DNA of 64,000 nt, taken from positions 8,919,219 to 8,983,218 of the forward strand of contig NC_064444.1 in assembly GCF_023343835.1 (NCBI RefSeq), written 5' to 3'. This stretch comes from Lagopus muta (Eukaryota > Chordata > Aves > Galliformes > Phasianidae). The position numbers were made by a program, and so were the translations under genes. Every line of letters begins with the position of its first letter. The stretch's first letter is position 1. Below the pieces are notes generated by a model. It was not told the DNA's origin. It ran no database searches and was given only the letters and a program-made list of their open reading frames with translations. This document shows positions 14,728-27,735 of the stretch, one piece after another.

Positions 14728-14743
14728 GCTAGCTAGCTAGCTT
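14728..14743. repeat. (AGCT)4 tetranucleotide repeat
   Basis: Four perfect AGCT units form a self-complementary 16-mer in GARRE1 intron 1. Confidence 0.9.
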
Positions 14744-15868
14744 GATTCAAACATTTTGGTATGTGGTAGGTTGGAATTTACACTCTTTTTTCCCTCTATT
14801 TTTACTCTGTATTCACTAATGCAAAGTGACCAGATCTGTCCTTCACTACAGAATAAGCACGGCCAGCTGAACAGTGATAGACACTGCTGCAGCCTTCTGA
14901 GGCGATGTGTTTTTTAGGACTGAAATAGGCTATTTTAGGTAGGTGGAAGAGTGTTAGCACGGTGTTGATGAAAATGCAGACATGTTCTTGTAACTGTGCA
15001 GCTCTGCAGAGGGCATGGCTGTGTCAGACTGCAGTCTCCTGGCCAGGGATGTGTCCTGAAAACTGTTTTTGAGCACTTTGGAGATGGAAAAATACTTTTT
15101 CATTCTTCAGGGAATTGTTCTGTATGAAAGTGCTTCTCTGGGAGAATTTGTGCATGGTGGAATGTTTCACCCTAGTAATTGTTCAGGTGGAAAAAAAATT
15201 GATAAAGATATGAAAGGGGATTACGGATTGTGCTAGCGAGTTATAAGAATAAATTTTGACCAAGATGGCCATCCAATACAGTAGGCCATTTTCATTTTAA
15301 TGTATTTTGTGTAGGAAACATAAACTGCAGATTTTGTTATTGTTTAAAAAATTCCCAAGTTTAAGCAAAATCGTTCTAATATACGAATAGTGGTAGGTGA
15401 AAAGACTTCCTTTGTAATAGAAGCCCTATAGTTTGTAAGGCATTAGCTTAATGTCTGCAAATACTCTCTAAGCATGTGTAATTGCTGAAAGTTTATGCTT
15501 CACTTTGGAGACTGAAATGTAGTGCTGTTGTATTTTAAGGTCTTTATCTAAACCTCCCAACAAATAAAGCCGTTCCATTGCAGTGGAATATTGGCAGCAG
15601 CAATGAAAACTTCTTTTTCGGAGGCTTGTAAATCTGTAATACAGAAATACTGTGTGTTTCTAATGCTCTTAAAAGTAATGTAAAATTGTCCTCAACAAGA
15701 AGCATATGGTTATAAATTCTGGTGTAATGTGTGCACTATCGTAACTATAGGAAGCAGTGTCTGCAACACAAAATATTTCATTTAAAAAATTGGGATAAGG
15801 GTCGTGAATTGTATGCTAGAAATAGAAAATAAGATTAGAGGTTATGTTTCAGGCATGGAGCCGTCTCT

Positions 15869-15970
15869 GGGGGGGGGACAGAGCAAGGTTACTTCAAGGT
15901 TTGGAGCCTGCTGGGGGGGTGGGGAGAAGGGAGGAAATCCAGCAGAAGCTAAAAATGGTGGCTGGGGGGG
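15869..15970 (+). other. G-rich cluster with quadruplex potential
   Basis: Several runs of 7–10 G lie within about 100 bases, including a tight group at 15913–15934 (G7, T, G4, AGAA, G3). They are on the GARRE1 sense strand, so a quadruplex could form in DNA or in the pre-mRNA. Formation is inferred only. Confidence 0.6.
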
Positions 15971-18900
15971 ATGTAATATATTAAGTAAAATTTACCAGGC
16001 GTCTCCTGGGCACCCAGTGATACGGCTGGTCGCCTTTAGCGTACCATCACTTGTCCCTGCCCAATTAGTCCTGGACGGCGCTTGGGACTGCTGAGGTGAG
16101 TGGCTCTGCCTGGGCTGTTGGCACGCTCTCTACTCAGACAGACCCAGTGGCAAAAAGGTCGCTTTTTCTAAATGTAGCACTTGGGAAATGTATTTGAAAG
16201 GGGCCTGGCCGGATCACTGGTAGGGGCATCAGCTCGTAATGAAACACTGCTTATGTGCATTTGGCATCTCTGCCACATGGTGCGGCTGGCAGAGTGGTAC
16301 TGTGTCACAATTTCTGCAGCAGAAGCCCTTTGCCAACACGAGGTGTTGGGAAGGAGTGTCGTTTGGCTTAAACCACATAAATGTGAGCCTTGCATTTTGC
16401 ATTTGGTAGTTCTTTTTTAGAGTGAGACATCAGTAGATTCTAGGTATATTTTAAATTCGTCTTTCCAGTCTGCATTTGTGCATAGAAATCAGCTCTGTTA
16501 ATGAATACTGAAATACAGAGGCTCAGTTAATGAGGGGTGAAGTTAGGATCTTTCAGTGGTATGTTTGTGTGGGGTATCTTGGGTTGATGGTACTGGGTGC
16601 TTCAATGGGAAAAGGACACTTGAGTTTTCAGAAAGATCTGGCAAAATTTAAGTGTTCAGCTTTGCTTAGGGTTGTCTTTCTCTGGTTTCTAGTCAGTAGA
16701 TCAATAATTTCTTTTATGGGTTGAAGCATAAATGTAATGTCTTCTCCAAGATGTATTATACTAGCATAAATATCTGTCTGTGTCCACTGCTAGGAGAGAA
16801 ATTTCTTGCACAACTCTGTGCAGAAACTTTGGCACGTAATAAATAACCTGGTGACAAATTGTGCGGATGGATGAGAGCTGTTTACGTGAAACTGTCAGTA
16901 CTTCTACTTTCAGGACATCATGGGTGGTCTGAGTGTGCATTATATGTTGTAAATTAGGTCAGATAATTATTTCCCAGTTGATAATTTTATTGAAAATATG
17001 TGGAGAGTTCTTTGGAGAATATTTTGTAATAACTTTTTTTTTTTAAAGAGAAAATCACTTGACATCAAGTCACATAAGTATTTATCTAAACATCAGCTTG
17101 ACTGCTGTGTGCCTTTCCATGCTGTGTATTTAATGTAGCTGGAAGTTGGCAGAGCCGTGTGCACTGCAGAGACGTGCTGGTGGAATGCCATGTATGCATT
17201 TGTTAGCAAACTGCTGTTGTGTTATTTTTATTTCTTAGTAGCATCTACACTGCTTATAGAATGTGAGATTTATTTTCCAAGTGCATAAATTTGTTTTTAT
17301 TGAATGAAGTTGGTAAACTTCATTATTAAGAGTGTGAATGTCTTAAAGGAAGCAGAACAGTAGCTTGCTAATGTATTGACATCTGCTTTTTTAATATAAA
17401 GAAGACAATTTTAATGAAGTTAGTCTTCCTGGGAACATATAAATGTAAAACTCAATCATTTAGGTCTCTGATAAACCAGAAATTTCTCCCAGCTGTGTCA
17501 GTGTAAGGAGTGGATGGAGGCCAAAGTGTGCTCTAACAGCCCTTAGCTTTCAGTCTGCAGTTTCTTGAATTTTAAGTTGACCTGTGGCCCATTTTGACAT
17601 TTATATTGTGTGGATAAAAGGCAGCGAATTATCCCTTGGACTCAGATAGAGAGCAGGTTAACTGAAGCAGCTAATAGATGACACTAAACACAGGAGTCTG
17701 ATTTAAGCTGTTGCCACTGTAGTAAACATGGAGTGGTATCTGCTGGAACACATAGGCTTGCTTAACAAGGGGGCAAGAGGAGGGTGCTTTTGTCTCTGGT
17801 GCTTAACTTCTGCTTGGACCAGTTGTTAACGGGCCTTACAGAAAACTGAGTGACTGAACGTTTTTATCTAGGCAGAACTGGGTAAGTTTTGGGTGTACTT
17901 GAGGGGCAAAAGATTACAGTTGGCAAGGAGTTGCTATGATTTTCCCTTCAGATATTTGTTAGAAATGTAAAAACTGGAGGATACTACTACATTTGATCTT
18001 TTCTAACTAATCACGTTTTGACCCATGACTGTACAGTATGAGTTAGTGCTATTTTAAGTCTCATCTATATGTAATTAAGACTTATAAATTCTGGTCTTAA
18101 TGAGGAGGGAAATAATTGTGCTGAAGACATAAGCAGCTCTTTTGATTGGAAAAAGTGAAGAAAGGTTACGAAGTATGCATGCTGCCATTTCTAGTTTTTA
18201 ATCTTTAGGAACTCAAATTACTTGTCACTACTGTTCATTCATCAGCTACAGAAATTACTTCTACATAATTTAGTTTATAAAAATGTAGATTTTTTTGGAA
18301 GCAAAGCATTTTGACAGTTTCAAAAAGTCTCTTGTCATAAAGATGAGTTCAAGGAGGATTTTGGAACCAACGTTAAAACTGTTCACCTGTTAAAACTCAG
18401 GAAACTGTGATTTTGCAGTAGTGTTGTGAGATGCGTTTGTAGCATTGTGTACACATGGATGTTTGGTTTTGTTATAGGAGACGCTGCTGTGCACACTGGA
18501 TTGCCCTGGTTTATTCATATCCTGTGACTGTGAATCAGATATTGCTGTCTATATACAGACTGAGTTGCCAGCCAACTTTGGGCCCAAATATGGTAAACAT
18601 AATTATGTTCATTTGCTATAAAAATACATTCTCCTTAGTTTAACATTTTCCATGATTACAGTTTTCTGATAATTCCATAATTTTCAACATGAGAGGGATA
18701 TGAAAGGCCTAATTATCATGTCCCTCTCTTCTGTATAGAATAGTTTGTTATCCTGGGCAAAACTCCAGCTGCACACTGATGAATCTGCTGCTGCTCAAAC
18801 ACAGTAAGCCTATAAACCATTTGGAAAGTCAGAACACAGGAGCTGTAGTGCAGAGACATGAATCTCTGCATTAGCTGGATGACAAAAAAGCTCATGGTTG

Positions 18901-20277
18901 CAACTGTCAGGAGACAGCAAGTGCATGTGCTGATGTCAGTTTTTCTGATATGAGGTACTCCTGTTTTCTATTTCTGGAGATGAAATTTGTATTTCAGAAC
19001 GCTTAATGCTTCTCAAGTAGGAGACTTTCAGTGAATGAGTTGGGGGAGGGGGAAGGAAAATATTCAAACAGATAAAGCCTCTAATGTGTGCGGAAGAGAA
19101 TAAATATTGTAAATATTTAAAAACAAGTAAATGTTGAATTAGTCCTAAGTGTCAGTCACAAGGAAATGGAACGGCAATATAGTTACTAAATATGAAAAAG
19201 TGAACAGTTTGCATGTGGAAATACTTGGAAGTAGTAGCCATTTCATTTGCATAAGTAGACAAAGATTAGTATATTTAATGCAAGTAAGAAAACATGTTTG
19301 CAGGGCTTTAATTCTATTTTTCTTTATGTAGTTTAGTATCAAGAGAATGTTGTATTCTGTGGCAAGCACTGTGAATTTAGAAGCAATATAGTAATTTGGG
19401 AAAAGAAAGATGGTTGATGTTGAGTTACTCCAAATGTTTTGAAATCTGGCATCATCCTTGCTATAAACAGGCAAAAAATCTCATAAAGGCTTCTCAGAAT
19501 TTTTTGTGCATAATCTGTCTCATGCTTCTATTACTGAAAAATGTTCTCTTCATGGAAGAGCTTTAAATATACAGGTGATTTATAATTTTCATTGCCTTGA
19601 AACATTACTTTTGTCTAACACTACTAAAATCTTTGGGTACTGAAGTGACTCTGAGTTTTAGTTTTCTTTCTTATGTTGCTTGAACTGCCTAGGAATGTAG
19701 TTTAGGAATATTTATTTCGGTGTAGAAGATTGAATTCCAAATATGTATATGCTAATAAGTGCAAGTACTGTGCATTTGTGAGGCGTAGTTTCTGTGTTGG
19801 CTGGAAGCCTTGTCTAGAAGTTAACAGAAGTGTTTTTCATTCATTGATTTCTCAATCAGCTGCTTCAGAGAACAGCTGTAAATAGGATGTCACTGCTGTG
19901 TGCTGCTTCTGATAATCCCTAAGTTGTAGTGATTAAAGAGGTTAAAAAAAAAAAAAGGCTACATTCAGACTTCACAATGGATCTAACTCAGCCTTGTGTA
20001 ACTCCACAGTGGTTCTAAATGGATACCTAGGGAAAGGCAGGAACAGGGTAAACTTGATGGCTATGGATGTGTAAAATTGTCTTCAGTGATCTGTTGCATG
20101 TAGGGTGCCCTGAGCCGGCTGTTGGTCGCCATTAAAGCCAAAGGGACCCCTGTAGAGGAAAGGATATGGAGGCCAGCATAGCATGTTAAATGTAGAATGT
20201 GGGTAATACGTGAATTTATATGGACACAGCTATGTTTTCTGGTTTTCCCAATGTCTCCCTCCCTCCTTCATCCTCCA

Positions 20278-20292
20278 CCCCCCCCCCCCCCC
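20278..20292. repeat. C15 homopolymer
   Basis: Fifteen uninterrupted C residues follow a CT-rich stretch in GARRE1 intron 1. Confidence 0.95.
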
Positions 20293-23200
20293 AAGAAGCT
20301 CCTTTGCTGATCTAAGACTTATTCTTTTAACTCTTATATTCGCTGTCAGTCTGACACTTTAACAAAAATAGTGGTAACACCAAGATCAAGCCCAAGCCCA
20401 TCACTTCCCATGTGAGGCTACAAATGTTTTTCCCACACTTGTGTTGATAAATTTATCCATAATGAATCCCATCTCTTATTTTAGTCCCTCAAGTCCTGTA
20501 AAGTTATGCCATCCTTTGTGTACATCTGTAATAATGTATGTGGTATGTCACGCTTAAACACTGTGCTATTTGACTTGGGCTCTTACTCCCACTTGTCTCC
20601 TCAAATCTTGTTTAAGATATGATTTGTTTGAGGGGGTAATGAAAACTTCCTCTGAAGAACCTGACTTTGAAAGAAGAGAATTTCAATTATATCTGTAAGC
20701 ACTTTGCCAAAGGGTAGGAATGTTTCCATGGATGCAGAAGCTTTTCATGAAGTATTTGAGACCATGAGCAAATCATTTTAACAAGTAGGAATTGAGGTTC
20801 AACACTGAGCCTTCTTCAAATCCTTCATCTGCACTGACTCAACAGTAACTTTTCTAAAAGGCTTTTCTAAGCAATTTGCAAAAAGCAAATTGTTGAAGAG
20901 ACTTAGGCAAGGAAAAAATTTAGAAAACTTTAGCATTCATTTTACAATGCATACTAAAATCTTCTTGTCTCATTTGATAATACTGGAAATACACCTGGCA
21001 TTTATTTATGCTAGAAAACTGTAATTCATGGTTTAACAAAGTACTTGAGTATGTGAGAGATACTACTAACTTTACTGGAACGGATCATATGCTATAGTCC
21101 ATTGCTGAATTGAGCTCAAAGATTAAACTGCTTCCAGTTGGAAATGTCTACTATGGGACTGTAACACTGTCTGTGTGTTTTGTTGTTCTTTGTTGAGATT
21201 CCAGTGAAAGCTGGTCTTCTGCAGAAACATGGGAAGCCTTGGTTTTGTACTTAATAGAGAAATAAAAAACAATCATAGTTTTCTTAGTACTTGTTTTTGC
21301 TGCTACCTTTTAACTAAGAAACACATAGGTGGCTTCTGCAGTTTAAGAAGTCTTTTAAGTGCATCTCTGAACATATGATGTGCTGTGTGGATGTAGAAGG
21401 AAAGACCTGAGGGTACATTACATGAAGTGGCTGTAACTGGGCCACAGTGTACAAGCCTCACTGAGTAATATTGCTGTTCCATACATGTTTTAATTTGGTA
21501 TTTTCTGTAGTTCATTCTTTTCTTGCCTTCCCTTCAATGGGAAAGGAGCTCTGTGTCTGAAAAATCCCATTTGTGGGAGTAGATGTTAACTTATTCTCAG
21601 ACTTCTAGAAAATTGTCTGCTTTCCATCTCTTCCTTGAAGCATGGCCTTCAGTACTTTGACTGCAAGTGGTTTGCTTTCAGACAGCAGGCATCTCTTCCC
21701 GAGCAGTCTGAGAGGCAGAGCTGTGTCTTTTTTATGGAAAGCTTTATTGTTTATGCTTGCTCTCACTGTGGTCCCATGAATCTTTGTTCATCTTAGCGCG
21801 TTATATGGTTCTGAGAGAGCAAAAGTGTGAATGTTTGTGGCTATTCAGTGCACCCTTTTGGGATTTGAAGATAGGTCTTGAGTCTCTGGCTGTGAATCAC
21901 ACTGCACAGTAATTTCTCGTGCTTTCTGCATATGCTTAAGCTACTGTATCAAGAACAGGCATTATCTTCCTTCTCTTCGTGCACAATTTTCTTTCAAAAG
22001 AGAACTGGTCCTGTTCTTAAATCAGAAAAGCACCTACTGCCAAGGGAGGATTGAAACAGTGATCCTGATCTGACACAGGCATCTATTTTTGCCGTCCAGG
22101 GAGGTACTCAAGGCCGAAAGAAGGTTCGGTATAACACATTCCTTTCACTAGCTTTTCCTTTTGCTGTCATATCTTACTGCTGAGATTTCAGTTAGTGTCA
22201 TTCTGTGTTACAGGTTTTACTTAAAACAAAATGCGAGAAGCTGTGTGACACAGTTCTGGGGCAATGCCCTGGGAAAAAATGCATTCAGTATTTTGACAAT
22301 GCTGAATTTGGCTTAGAAGATTACCTACCTTGCACGTGTATTTTATAGGGAGCACAGCTAGACAGTTCAGGACTATGGATCCTTTCCTGAAGGGTTAAGC
22401 ACTTGCAAGTGAGGTGGTACAGTGCTGAGCAGTCAAGATTTTCAGTCCTTAGCTAGTTCTGAAGATGCGGTGTTTTTTAGTGTTCTTCAGTTCTGTCTGT
22501 CATAAAAAAAAAAACACTCCAAAACAAAGTCCTTAGTGATTTGTTTCTTTGGGCACAAGAGGTGGGGTTATTTTTGCTTTTGCTTTTCGTTTAGGACATG
22601 TAGCATAGCTGTGCTTCTAGAGTATTTTTCTGTACAAGCCCAGAAAACGCAAGTTGGCACAAATAAGTTAATAGTGTTATTTTAAGGAGGGTCATTTTGG
22701 AGGGGAAAAAAAGCCTAGACAAAACATAGTAAATAGTTTCAGAGACTGTCTATAAATATTAGATACTTCATCAGTGAAATCTGTCTTTGACAAGCTAATA
22801 AATTAAGTTGCTGAAGCCTCCCACTTAATAAATCTCCATGCTTCTATTTGTAAATGTTTCACTATTAAATGAGAAAATCAGTTTCTGTTATTAACAAATT
22901 GGTCTGTTTAGATTTATATACAACTCAATAGAATGCTCAGTTTGAGTCGAGTTAAACTATGGGTAACTATCCAGTCCCTGTGAATTGTGTTTTGTGAGCT
23001 GTGGTCCCCAACTGGCAGAAGGGAAGGCATTGAGCAGGTTTAGTGCTGTGGCTGCTGACATCTATCCAGCCCTGGAATAGCCAGGAGAGTGGGTTACAGT
23101 GTCTGGTGAGCCAATATTAGAAAGGGTGGATGCAGAAAGGGGGATGTTTGCATCAGGAGCTGGATTGGCTTGCCTACTTCTTGTTTTGTTTTTCCCCTCC

Positions 23201-26200
23201 AACTGTTCTGGGCAAGCAGCCAACAAGGAATCCCTACAAAAGCAATCTGTGATCTAGCAAGAACTAAAATGATATGGGTGTTATAGGCAATTTCTGTCTC
23301 TCTTCACCTTTCTTTCTTTGCCTTCATCAAATGGAGATTTTCAAACGCAAAAGGTGCTTGGATATTCCAGTGGTTGCAGCCCACGCTGTTAGAAAGACTC
23401 TCAGCCCAGGTTTTTTCCTTCTGGCTCTGTAGAATAAGTACAGGCACCTGACCAAAGGCAGCAGAGTTTAAGTGGTGTGTAGTGCCAGCTGGGAGGCTGA
23501 GCCATTGGCACAGGCATCCTCTCCCATCAGAACTGTTTCCTCAGCCAAGAAAGTGAATTGTTTGAAATCTTGAGTATGTGACTAAGGAGCAATGGGAAAG
23601 ACACTGCTTCTAAGTGTAATTCACCTTATTAAAAAAAATACTGAATTCTTACCAGGAAAGTAAGTTTAAAATGTTAATAATATTAAACGTTTTTGTTACC
23701 TTTCATAAGTAGTATATGAGAAGTAATCTCTTGTTATTGTAACTTCTTACTGTCAATCATGTTCCACAAGCTAATACTATGCTTTTTTGTATTGCAGGTT
23801 TATTATTCCTATGTTTATATAAGCTTTCTTCCAAAACACATAATTTAGAATTTTCCAGCAATACATACACTGTTTTCTTTTTATAACTCTTCCATTTTTA
23901 ACTTCATAATCCATGTAATGTAGCTTAGTTCTGTGGTATTTCTTTTTTTACAGATGGAGTGTTACACTGCTATTGAGAAATTCCTTTATGTTCTCATTAT
24001 TATTGATATGGCAACTTAAATATTATTAGAAGTGGTATATTAGTTGAGAGTGGAGATGATGTTCTTGATGGCAGAATGGAATTTCTCAGGTTATGAAACC
24101 TGTTGATGAGCTCTATTATTCTTTATTCATAATCTCTGACCTATGGATGTTAATTTCTAGTCTTTTTAAATAGTATGTGCTGTAGATGCTTACCATTCTC
24201 TGTCACTGTGGATGCAATCCATCTTTAGTTTGGAATAGTTTGAAATGAATCAACTTACAGTTAAAATCTGTGTAATTTCTTTGTGTCTGTCTTGAAATTG
24301 GGAAGAAATAAGGCAGTTGGGAAGTACTTGTAGGGTATTTTTCTTAGCCTGTTAATTTTCTAGGATCCTGAAAAGTTTGTTCAGAGGAAAGCACATTTTG
24401 TCCTAGTTCACTCTTACTCTCATCTACCATTAGTATTTTAATTAACAGGAGAAGCAAAAAAAACCCCAAACCTCTCACACTGCAGACAGCTATGGCTCTT
24501 CTGTCTGGATGAGAACTTGATATGATTAGTTTGCGCCTTGAGTATGCTGGTGCAGGCTAATTTACAAGGTCCGCATTTGAGAGTGACTTCCATCTCTTGT
24601 TGAACTTTCTGCTGTGGCGCACACTGCTCACTTGAAGCCTTTGTGTAGTAAGGTCTGCTTTCTGCAAAATCCCTGCTATTGTCCCTTCTATCCTTGCTGT
24701 CATCTCTTCCATGCCTTTGTCTTGTCTTTGCTCACAGGACCCCTGCAGTGGTGAGGAAGGCAGGGCCTGTCTTATGGCTATGGGCTGGGCCAGCTGTCCT
24801 TCCCTGCTGGGAGTCCCTGCTTTTGGCCACTGAAATAATAGTCTGTAACCAGTGAGTGCGAGACACGCACATCTGTGTTGTTTAGGTAAGGTCTTCAGTT
24901 CTGATCCTGCTGTTGGTGAGAACGCTGGGAGGACTGGTCTTATGGAAATAGCATGTGGGCTTTCCTTACCACTTTGCTCTTCTGATGTCTAAGATCATTT
25001 CAGATTATTTTTGATGGTAACCACATCTGGACTTTGGGTAGCCTGGCCAGGAATAGGATCCACTGTACTTATTACTGGCAGCAGAACTGAAAGGTGGAAT
25101 AACTTCTTTAGTAGTGGAGTAAGCTGTGGATTTGCATGAATCTGTGTAACTGGAATGGAGAGGGACTTGGTGTGCTCTCACAGGGCAGCTCGCTGACCTT
25201 TTGGCCTTGCAGTAGACTTTGTTTGTTCAGCCCTCTTCCTGATAAGTCATCTGGCCACTGGGGTTGTTTCTTTTGGAGTAACCTTTTTGGGGAATGTTAA
25301 TTGCACTTAGTTATTTTTGTATTTGATTGTTTTACATGAATGGTGCTTGTGGAGATAAGCTCATCCTGAGTTTGGGGGAGTGCGTCATGCTAAAGGAGGT
25401 ACAATACTTAAGTGTTACTTGTAACCTGAGCTTTTTTTGGAGAGTATTTCAGCTCCTCTTATTGGTATGTATGTTATTTATGCATATATTGCCCTTTCAC
25501 TGGAACAACAATAAACTTCACGAAGGCCACCTTTGCAAGCAGTTCTTAAAATTGAGATCAGAATCCATTTTAAAGCATGATAAATATCTCAACGTACCAG
25601 TTCTGCCTTTTTTTTTTTTCCCTGTTCTCCATCTCACTGGGAAGGAGGGAGTGAGCAAAGGGCTGAGCTGCTGCTGGGTTAAACTGCAACACCAGTACAG
25701 TGTACAGAACATTTATGTAGATGATAAGTAAGTTGACTGGAAGGACTTTGGCAGTAACTGTGTAACTGGCCTGACTAGTGATAGACTTGTGTATTTTATC
25801 ACTACTTCCTCCACTTAATTTCCTTTATTGATTCAGAGAAAATGTTGCCTCCTCTTATTGCAGGGTAATAGCATATGGAGCAGATTAGGGATTAGGCATC
25901 ATGTTGCTCATGTGAAAAAAAAAAAAGTGGAAGGTGCCAAATTCTGTTTGTATGAGACCTTTCTATGTTATTTTGTGTCTCTTGCAATCGGTGAAGCTGG
26001 GGAAAATACTTGGCATTTCTTGGGAAGCATCTAAGCAAACAAACAAAAAAACTGGGTACTCTGCTTAAAAAAAAAAAGTGAATTCAGTCTGCAGTTTTTC
26101 CTCTGTATATGTGACAACTGTTAGAGCAGCTCAGGCAGAAGTCTGCTCAACTGTGTGTGGAAGTTCAAATATGTAACAATCCCTTGCAATAGAGCACAAA

Positions 26201-27700
26201 CAAGGTGATGAGCTTTTTCAGTAGCACTCTACAGCTTTCAGTGGAATGGCATTCAACGTAGAGCTTGCTTTATGCTGTATGTTAGTACTATTTTTAAGTT
26301 TGAGTAGCATACGAACAACGTTTTGGCCTTGATTACATAGGGAGGGAATAGAACTTCTTCATTTGTGGTGTGCTGTTTTCAGTCTTCTGTGCTTGAATAT
26401 GTGCTTTCTGAATACTTGTGTTTCCTACAAAATGAAATACTCGCACAAACCTCACAGTATGTTGGACAGATAGCGTGCTGTTCTTGTATCGCCAGAATGA
26501 AATCCTTTGCATTTTTTTCTAATACAGCAAGATTTGGACTGGCACAAAGTTCAAATTGTTGTAATACAGAGTCCCCAAGAGCTGTGGTGCAGCAGTAGTG
26601 TTGAGGAGGGAGAGGGGAGCGTGGGAACAGGCCTCTCTTCACTTTTTTCAGGGAAAGATACAAAAGGAAGAGTGTTTACTTTATACATAGCATGTTGGAG
26701 GCTCATTATAGAATATGTAATACAAGTATTGTGTCCCCACATGCATAGTGTTCAGAAGTGTCAATATCTTTCCTCAAATAAATGTCTTTACAGATGCAGA
26801 AGACATAAGCTGTCCTTTTTAAACTCGTGTTGGTTTTATTATAAGTGAATTTTGAAGCCTGTGAAATGTTGAAGAATTGCATATTTGAGTATGAAATTGT
26901 CCATAAGACATATTGATCTCTAATGTTTGTTAATAGAAAAAAAAAGTTTGTATTTCCTACCACTTTGCATTTCATGTGTTCTTTCTGAGTGTAGCAGGTT
27001 TGTGTTATCAGTTCAGTGCCTTAGCTCAGTGTGCAATCAGAAGAGCCAAATTAGAGTGCATCTCTAATATGCTTGTATAATCCAGTGCTGTGTAGTTCAA
27101 GCTCCTTCTTATTAGCTTTTTTACTTCTGGCACTAATTAACACATGTTGCATGATTATTTTTTAACTTTTTCTGCAATGTGAAACTCGTGTCTACTTAGG
27201 GAAAATAATCACCAATTTACTTACACAGTGCATATAAACTAACAAACTCTCTTGTTCTGGCTACATTTTTATGCAGTCAAGACAAATGATTTAATCTTGC
27301 TCTCCACTGTACTGCACTGAGGCTTGTAAAGCAAGGAGGAAAATGTTTTCTGTCTTTCCTATGATATTGAGACCTTCTAGAAAATTCAATTTTAATGACT
27401 TTACTGCATTTTGGTGCATTCACTGTGAATTCTATGAGAAGTGTAAAGTTAGTCATTAGGAAATAAAGTAATCAGCTTGAAGTACCATAATAAGGGGTGT
27501 TCAAATGCATGTGGGAATGCCTGCTGTGTTTTATCTGTTCATCTTGTTTTTAAAAGTGCTAATGTAGAAGAAAATTTGCTCTTAATCTCAGAAGCAGAAC
27601 TATCTGCAGTAGTGACTTCCTGAAAAACTTGTGTGTCTCTTCTAGTGGGTGGGAGAAGATCTGGCTCCCTGTATGATGTTCTGCCCTGCTGTGTCTCTCC

Positions 27701-27703
<3 letters not shown>

Positions 27704-27729
<26 letters not shown>
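27704..27729. repeat. T26 homopolymer
   Basis: An uninterrupted T run of about 26 bases. It could be the poly(A) tail of a minus-strand insertion, but the sequence next to it is not recognisable, so it is listed only as a homopolymer. Confidence 0.9.

Positions 27730-27735
<6 letters not shown>

Noticed and set aside
25327-25731. 134-codon frame in GARRE1 intron 1
   Set aside because: It has no protein similarity I recognise and runs through a T-rich tract. It is consistent with chance.
26379-26975. Several overlapping frames of about 80–113 codons on both strands
   Set aside because: Mutually overlapping frames without domains, splice support or similarity. This is intron sequence.
27704-27729. 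Poly(A) tail of a processed pseudogene on the minus strand
   Set aside because: The sequence adjoining the T run shows no recognisable gene, and no target-site duplication was found.
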